This document shows positions 58,176 to 64,000 of a stretch of DNA of 64,000 bases, piece by piece. The notes beneath the pieces are model-generated. The model made no database searches. It had not been told where the DNA came from and saw nothing but the letters and a program-made list of their open reading frames with translations. Position 1 is the first letter of the stretch. Every line of letters starts with the position of its first letter. This DNA is from Salvelinus alpinus (taxonomy: Eukaryota > Chordata > Actinopteri > Salmoniformes > Salmonidae). The translations under genes and the position numbers were made by a program. The stretch covers positions 18,737,038 to 18,801,037 of the forward strand of contig NC_092098.1 in assembly GCF_045679555.1 (NCBI RefSeq). Direction: 5' to 3'.

Positions 58176-60340
58176 TTTTGGTGGATTATCCCACTCTGTC
58201 TAAAGGACAACGTTTTGGAAGGCTATTTCTAAGGCCAACTTTACCTTTGAGGTTTTGCTTTGTTTTTGTACTGCCAAGGCAGCAGCTACTCTTCCTGGGG
58301 TCAAGCAAATTTAAGGCATTTATACAATAAAATATATATATATTTGACCTAAAATTAATCTTTATTGTCATTTCCTCCCATCTGTACTTATTGGAGTTTT
58401 TCTTATATTTTTTAAATATCTTACCTGGACTTGAAACTGGAGTGTATTGACTTTCATTGAACAACACAGACTGTATTTTGCATTGTTATTTGTGAGTTTA
58501 TTTTGGGATGTTCTGATTTGATTTTGCATGCCATCTGCTTTATTTGTGAAATACACATCTTCATTTCATGACATACGTGCCCTCCCTTATTCTTCTATTC
58601 GCGCCGTTGGGTTTAGTTCTTACCGACCATTATATTGTATCAAGTGGATAAACAAAAAAGCCAACTGTGCATATATTTGAATTACACCAAGTAGAGATTT
58701 AGTGGAGTCCACTATTTTAATTATTTACTAGTCAGCGCTACTGTATGCCCTAATGTGAAGCAAATAACTCAGCTCACCTGTTAAATTAGTTCGGATGCAC
58801 GTTAAATGACTATTGCGAGACTCTACTACTAAGAGGTCATCACAAATACATTTGTGCCCATAGACCTGATCTATAACAGTGCCTCTCTCAGCTTACCCCT
58901 CTGCATGTTAGTCAAAATAAAATAATCATGGTATCATAGCCCTCCCATCCCCTGACTAACACCTTTATAACAAAGTATGTATTAATGGCTGAAAAGATCT
59001 ACAGAGAGAAATGTTCAGAGTTGTTAGTATTTCATTGTCATCTGAATGTTCCTACAGAGTTCCAGCCGGTGTCTACCATCTGCATTTTGACCAGGCTGGC
59101 ATCCTAATGGTGGGAGGAAAAGAAAAGTTACTTCCAAGTTTCCATGGAGGCGCAAACTGTACCATCCATCTGCCGGTTTTGTTGAAAGATTTTACAAAAT
59201 ACCCTAATTGCCACATTTTAAAATGAAAGTCTGCTGATCTTGACCGTCTCCAATCTGGTAGGGTACATCACCCTTAGAATGTATGTAAGAGAGCATGCTC
59301 CTGCTCTCTTTTGAGAAATACATTGTACACAAGCAATGATTTAGATCTACAGTCAGCAGGATAAATATATTCTAAATAATTCATCTTTTTGAAAGTATGT
59401 TTATGTCAATTTAAGTTTGAATAAATGAGAAAACAATCCAATAGTTCATTTCACTCTTACTCCATCAAGTTGTCTCTGGAAGAGCCGTGTCTGCTTCGTT
59501 GAATGGACATCAACCGTCTGTTATCTGTCAAAAAAGCTCATGCTGTTACAAGTTCTCTGTTTCTATGACAACTGTGTATGCACACAAGCCATCCACACAT
59601 GCACCAATGTCAAAGCTAAATTCCAACTGTATCATCCCTGCTCTCCATCAGCGGGATGTCTCACCAAAGGGCTGAAAACACTAAAATTGTTATCTCACAA
59701 ATGTTGACTGTTATCCCATGGTGTGATACACAAAATTCTGGAGACAAAGCTACTTCTTTATCACTACTTTTCCATCAAATGGAACAGCTTGCAACTGCAA
59801 AGCACTGGAACTGTTGAAGAAGAGGATTGTGAATTTCCTACATGTTTAGAAGAATCATGAAGTTAAGATGTGTCAGGAGAGAAAAGATTAAAGGCTATTT
59901 ACCAATGGAGGGATTCCAAACGGTGACAAAGAGTGATGTTTCTTTATATGGTTTTACTCTTTTTATAACAGCAGAAGATAGTGTCTTCATCAAGGGATTA
60001 CATAGCCTGATGATGCTGTATTACCCCCGTGACTGAGTAATAGAGCCGCCACGCTGAGCCAGGGCCATTATAATTATACAGCTATTGTTAAATGGTAATT
60101 AAGGTGTTTAGTTTAATTGTGTGTTTTACAAGAGATGGAGATTTGATTATTCAGCCAAGTATATGATGGCTAAGAATTGAACACTCAAACATTATTTCAT
60201 TAATTGTCAATGATTAAAGTCTATTTTCCTTAACACTTTCCAGGTGTAAACAGCAGTGGTGCATTGGTTAATCTCCTTTGGTGTGGAACACATCAGACTA
60301 ATACAAATTTGGATCTAGGACATGTAAAAGAGGTCCAGTA
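58176..60340. other. unassigned non-coding DNA
   Basis: About 2.2 kb with no motif-bearing frame or named repeat. Confidence 0.45.
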
Positions 60341-60509
60341 CAGGGGTATTCAACTCACTACAGGATCCGGAGCCTGTTGGTTTTCTGTTCAACCTGATAA
60401 TGAATTGCACCCACCTGGTGTCCCAGGTCTAAATCAGTCCCTGATTAGAGGGGAACATTGAAAAAATACAGTGGAACTGGCTTTGAGGTCCAGAGTTGAG
60501 TTTGAGGGG
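60341..60509. mobile_element. short hAT-like MITE (CAGGGGTATTCAACTC family)
   Basis: CAGGGGTATTCAACTC at the left pairs imperfectly with GAGTTGAGTTTGAGGGG at the right. The 170-bp body with CACCCACCTGGTGTCCCAGG is a common salmonid repeat. No clear target duplication. Confidence 0.6.
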
Positions 60510-61188
60510 TATAGAGTATATCAGGAAATGACCGATTTGATCCTAGTTTTGATTTTCACATAACAGTATCCTCAGCCTTTTTGTTGTTGTTAGTACAATC
60601 AATTTACAGAACACACCCATATGTTCGTTTTGTTTTATAGAATTCAATTCTCAACAAAAAAACATTGACATATTTGCGTTATTCCCTGATATGATATATG
60701 GAGTTGCAAATCCTACTGTTGCGGCCTTACTGTTGCAGGGTTTCCTTTCTAAAGAGAAGCTATGATCCTTCTGTTGTCTTTTCACCCTTCCTTCATACAT
60801 CATTGATTTATAGGTTAGCTCAGTGTAAAGGATTGGTTGTTGGACTCAGACTAGCCATGTGGGAGACGCCTCTTACTGGCTTCTACAGATACTATTGTGA
60901 TACACTAAAATTGATGAGCACAGCCAAGTATTGACATTCCTCTGAGTTATATCGATATTTTCTGCAGTGAGGCCTCTGATATGTTCAACTATGGACCACA
61001 ATGTACCCAAGCCAAAGGATCTTATGTGCAGTGGGTTTAGTCTCTATGGTAACACTGTCACAGTATGGGGATATTGCCATGTCGCTGCTTTATCTGAATA
61101 ATCTCAGAATATCTTCATATTCCTGACCACTTTTTAAATAGCAAAATACAGGTATGCACACTTGAGATGCTATCTAAATTTATGTCAT
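60510..61188. other. unassigned non-coding DNA
   Basis: No gene or named repeat recognised. Confidence 0.4.
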
Positions 61189-64000
61189 ATCAAATCAAAT
61201 GTTATTTGTCACATGCGCCGAATACAACAGCGAAATGCTTACTTACAAGCCCTTAGCCAGCAATGCAGTTTTATGAAAAAATAAGTGTTAAGTAAAAAAT
61301 AGCTAAGTAAAAAAATAGAAACAACGGTAACAAATAATTCAAGAGCAGCAGTAAAATAACAGTAGCGAGGCTATATACAGGGGGTACCGGTACAGAGTCA
61401 ATGTGCGGGGACACCAGTTAGTCGAGGTAATTGAGGTAATATTTACATGTAGGTAGAGTTAAAGTGACTATGCATAGATAATAAACAGCGAGTAGCAGCA
61501 GTGTAAAAGGGGGGAGGGCAATGCAAATAGTCTGGGTAGCCATTTGATTAGCTGTTCAGGAGTCTTATGGCTTGGGGTAGAAGCTATTAAGAAGTCTTTT
61601 GGATGTAGACTTGACGCTCCAGCACCGCTTGCAGTGCAGTAGCAGAGAGAACAGTCTATGAATTCGGATGGCTGGAGTCTTTAAAACATTTTATGGCCTT
61701 CTTCTGACACCGCCTGGTATAGAGGTCCAGGATGGCAGGAAGCTTGGCTCCAGTGATGTACTGGGCCATACACACTACCCTCTGTAGTGCCTTGCAGTTG
61801 CCATACCAGGCAGTGATGCAACCAGTCAGGATGCTCTCGATTGTGCAGCTGTAGAGGTTTCTGAGGATTTGAGGACCCATACCAAATCTTTTCAGTCTCC
61901 TGAGGGGGAATAGGCTTTGTCATGCTCTCTTCACGGCTGTCTTGGTGTGTTTAGACCATGATAGTTTCTTGGTGGACACCAAGGATCTTGAAGCTCTCAA
62001 CCTGCTCCACTACAGCCCTGTCCATGAGAATGGGGGCGTGCTCCATCCTCCTTTTCCTGTAGTCCACAATCATCTCTTTTGTCTTGATCACGTTGAGGGA
62101 GGGGTTGTTGTCCTGGTACCACATGGCCAGGTCTCTGACCTCCTCCCTACAAGCTGTCTCATTGTTGTCGGTGATCAGGCCTACCACTGTTGTGTCATCG
62201 GCAAACTTAATGATGGTGTTGGAGTCGTGCCTGGCCATGCAGTCGTGAGTGAACAGGGAGTACAGGAGGGGACTGAGCACGCACCCCTGAGGGGCCCCCG
62301 TGTTGAGGATCAGCATGGCGGATGTGTTGTTACCTACCCATACCACCTGTGGGCGGCCCGTCAGGAAGTCCAGGATCCAATTGCAGAGGGAGGTGTTTAG
62401 TCCCAGGGTCCTTGAGGGCACAATGGTGTTGAACGCTGAGCTGTAGTCAATGAACAGCATTCTCACATAGGTGTTCCTTTTGTCCAGGTGTGAAAGGACA
62501 GTGTGGAGTGCAATAGAGATTGCATCATCAGTGGATCTGTTGGGGCGGTATGTCATTTGGAGTGAGTCCAGGGTTTCTGGGATAATGGTGTTGATGTGAG
62601 CCATGACCAGCCCTTCAAAGCACTTCATGGCTACAGACGTGAATGCTACGGGTCGGTAGTCACTTAGGCAGGTTACCTTAGTGTTCTTGGGCACCATGGA
62701 CTATGGTGGTCTGCTTGAAACATGATGGTATTACAGACTCAGTCAGAGACAGGTTGAAAATGTCAGTGAAGACACCTGCCAGTTGGTCAGCGCATGCTCG
62801 GAGTACACGTCCTAGTAATCCGTCTGGCCCTGCAGCCTTGTGAATGTTGACCTGTTTAAAGGTCTTATTCACATCGGCTACGGAGAGCGTGATCACACAG
62901 TCATCCAGAACAGCTGATGCTCTCAATCATGTTTCAGTGTTACTTGCCTCGAAGCGAGCATAGAAGTAATTTAGCTTGTCTGGTTTGGCTCGTGTCACTG
63001 GGCAGCTCGCGGCTGTGCTTCACTTTGTAGTCTGTAATAGTTTGCAAGCTCTGCCACATCCGACGAGTGTCGGAGCCGGTGTAGTACGATTCAATCTTAG
63101 TCCTGTATTGGCGCTTTGTCTGTTTGATGGTTCGTCGAAGGGCATAGCGGGAATTCATATAAGCTTCCGGGTTAGAAAGCGGCAGCTCTACCCTTTAGCT
63201 CAGTGTGGAATTTGCCTGTAATCCATGGCTTCTGGTTGGGGTATGTGCGAACAGTCACTGTGGGGACAACGTCATCAGTGCACTTATTGATGAAGCCAGT
63301 GACTGATGTGGTGTACTCCTCAATGCAATGGAAAAATCCTGGAAAATATTCCAATCTGTGCAGTCCTGTAGCTTAGCATCTGCTTGATCTGACCACTTTT
63401 TTATTGACCGAGTCAATGGCACAGTACTTCCTGCTTTTGTTTTTGCTTGTAAGCAGGAATCAGGGGGATATAATTATGGTCAGATTTGCCAAATGGAGGA
63501 CCCCTCGCACAAAAAGCTTTGTGCGCATCTCTGTGTGTGGAGTAAAGGTGGTCTAAAGTTTTTTCCCCTCTGGTTGCACATTTAACATGCTGGTAGAAAT
63601 TAGGTAAAACGGATTTAAGTTTCCCTGCATTAAAGTCCTGACCACTAGGAGCGCCGCCTCTGGTTGAACGTCTTCCTGTTTGCTTATGGCCGTATACAGC
63701 TCATTGAGTGCGGTCTTAGAGCCAGCATTGGTTTGTGGTGGTAAATAGACAGCTATGAAGAATATAGATGAAAACTCTCTTTGGTAAATAGTGTGGTCCA
63801 CAGCTTATCATGAGATACTCTACCTCAAGACTTCCTTAGATTTAGTGCCGACCCCCCTTGTTATACCAGAGGCGGCTGTTTTATCCTGCCAAAAAAGTGT
63901 AAAACCCGTCAGCTGTATGTTATTCATGTCATCGTTCAGCCACAACTCTGTGAAACATAAGTTATTACAGTTTTTAATTTCCCGTTGGTAGGATATACGT
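61189..64000 (-). mobile_element. degenerate Rex1-like LINE, running past the right edge
   Basis: Minus-strand tail at about 61189 (CAAATAACATTTGATTTGAT). Moving leftward from the window edge the order is endonuclease, linker, reverse transcriptase, C-terminal region, 3' UTR. At least 2.8 kb is present and the 5' end lies outside the window. It is a different subfamily from 53950-55030, with a distinct tail. Confidence 0.85.
61656..64000 (-). pseudogene. LINE ORF2 remnant (endonuclease and reverse transcriptase)
   Basis: The endonuclease remnant at the right edge includes a VYLPPQTN block near 63740. The reverse transcriptase remnant (62926 to about 61950) has [14 protein letters not shown], the [15 protein letters not shown] block, [22 protein letters not shown] and catalytic FADD near 62205. 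The C-terminal part with the IESILTGCITAWYG block is near 61820. At least five frame changes and several stops separate these pieces, so no functional protein is possible. Confidence 0.83.

Noticed and set aside
61942-62400. 152-codon plus-strand frame
   Set aside because: It is antisense to the minus-strand LINE reverse transcriptase.

Overview
The window reads as salmonid fish genomic DNA (Salmo, Oncorhynchus or Salvelinus type). That inference rests on the repeat families recalled from memory: Tc1-like elements, TGTCAC-type LTRs, RSg-1/Rex1-like LINE ends, an L2 LINE with a TTTGA tail, a 5S-derived SINE, and long GA/GT microsatellites. No database search was run. I found no host protein-coding gene I can support. 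Almost every recognisable coding stretch belongs to a transposable element, and the unassigned DNA between them looks like intergenic or intronic sequence.

Layout. 1-6 kb: unassigned DNA with a CACATG-rich fold-back and two minus-strand tRNA-like segments. 6.05-10.86 kb: a degenerate Ty3/gypsy chromodomain retrotransposon with both LTRs and a GATAC target duplication; gag and pol carry several breaks. 12.3-18 kb: LINE end, tRNA-derived SINE, 25-bp minisatellite, 5S-derived SINE, two small Tc1-type elements. 18.8-21.9 kb: Tc1-like element split by a solo LTR and abutting an unclassified 1.45-kb inverted-repeat element. 22.8-23.4 kb: tandem array of units of about 180 bp. 24.4-30.3 kb: nearly full-length L2-type LINE with a 1011-codon ORF2.

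30.3-41.5 kb: small repeats, a 5'-truncated LINE, a (GT)n tract, a perfect 41-bp inverted repeat, and the most notable feature, a 4461-bp PIF/Harbinger transposon. Its transposase (4 exons) and Myb/SANT partner (8 exons) can both be joined into uninterrupted reading frames on the minus strand. It carries matching 17-bp termini and a CTG duplication, and sits inside a solo LTR that has its own GGATC duplication. 42-64 kb: LINE fragments, two further solo LTRs of one family and one of another, a Tc1-like element containing both a deleted piggyBac and a solo LTR, a second Tc1-like element containing a solo LTR, hAT-type inverted-repeat elements, and a degenerate minus-strand LINE running off the right edge.

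How the genes work together: there are no host pathways here. In the Harbinger element the DDE nuclease and the Myb-like protein are the two proteins known to cooperate in transposition of this superfamily. In the L2 LINE, ORF1 (SGNH esterase-like) and ORF2 (endonuclease plus reverse transcriptase) form the retrotransposition pair. In the gypsy element Gag and Pol are both broken. Nested insertions give a relative order of events at several sites.
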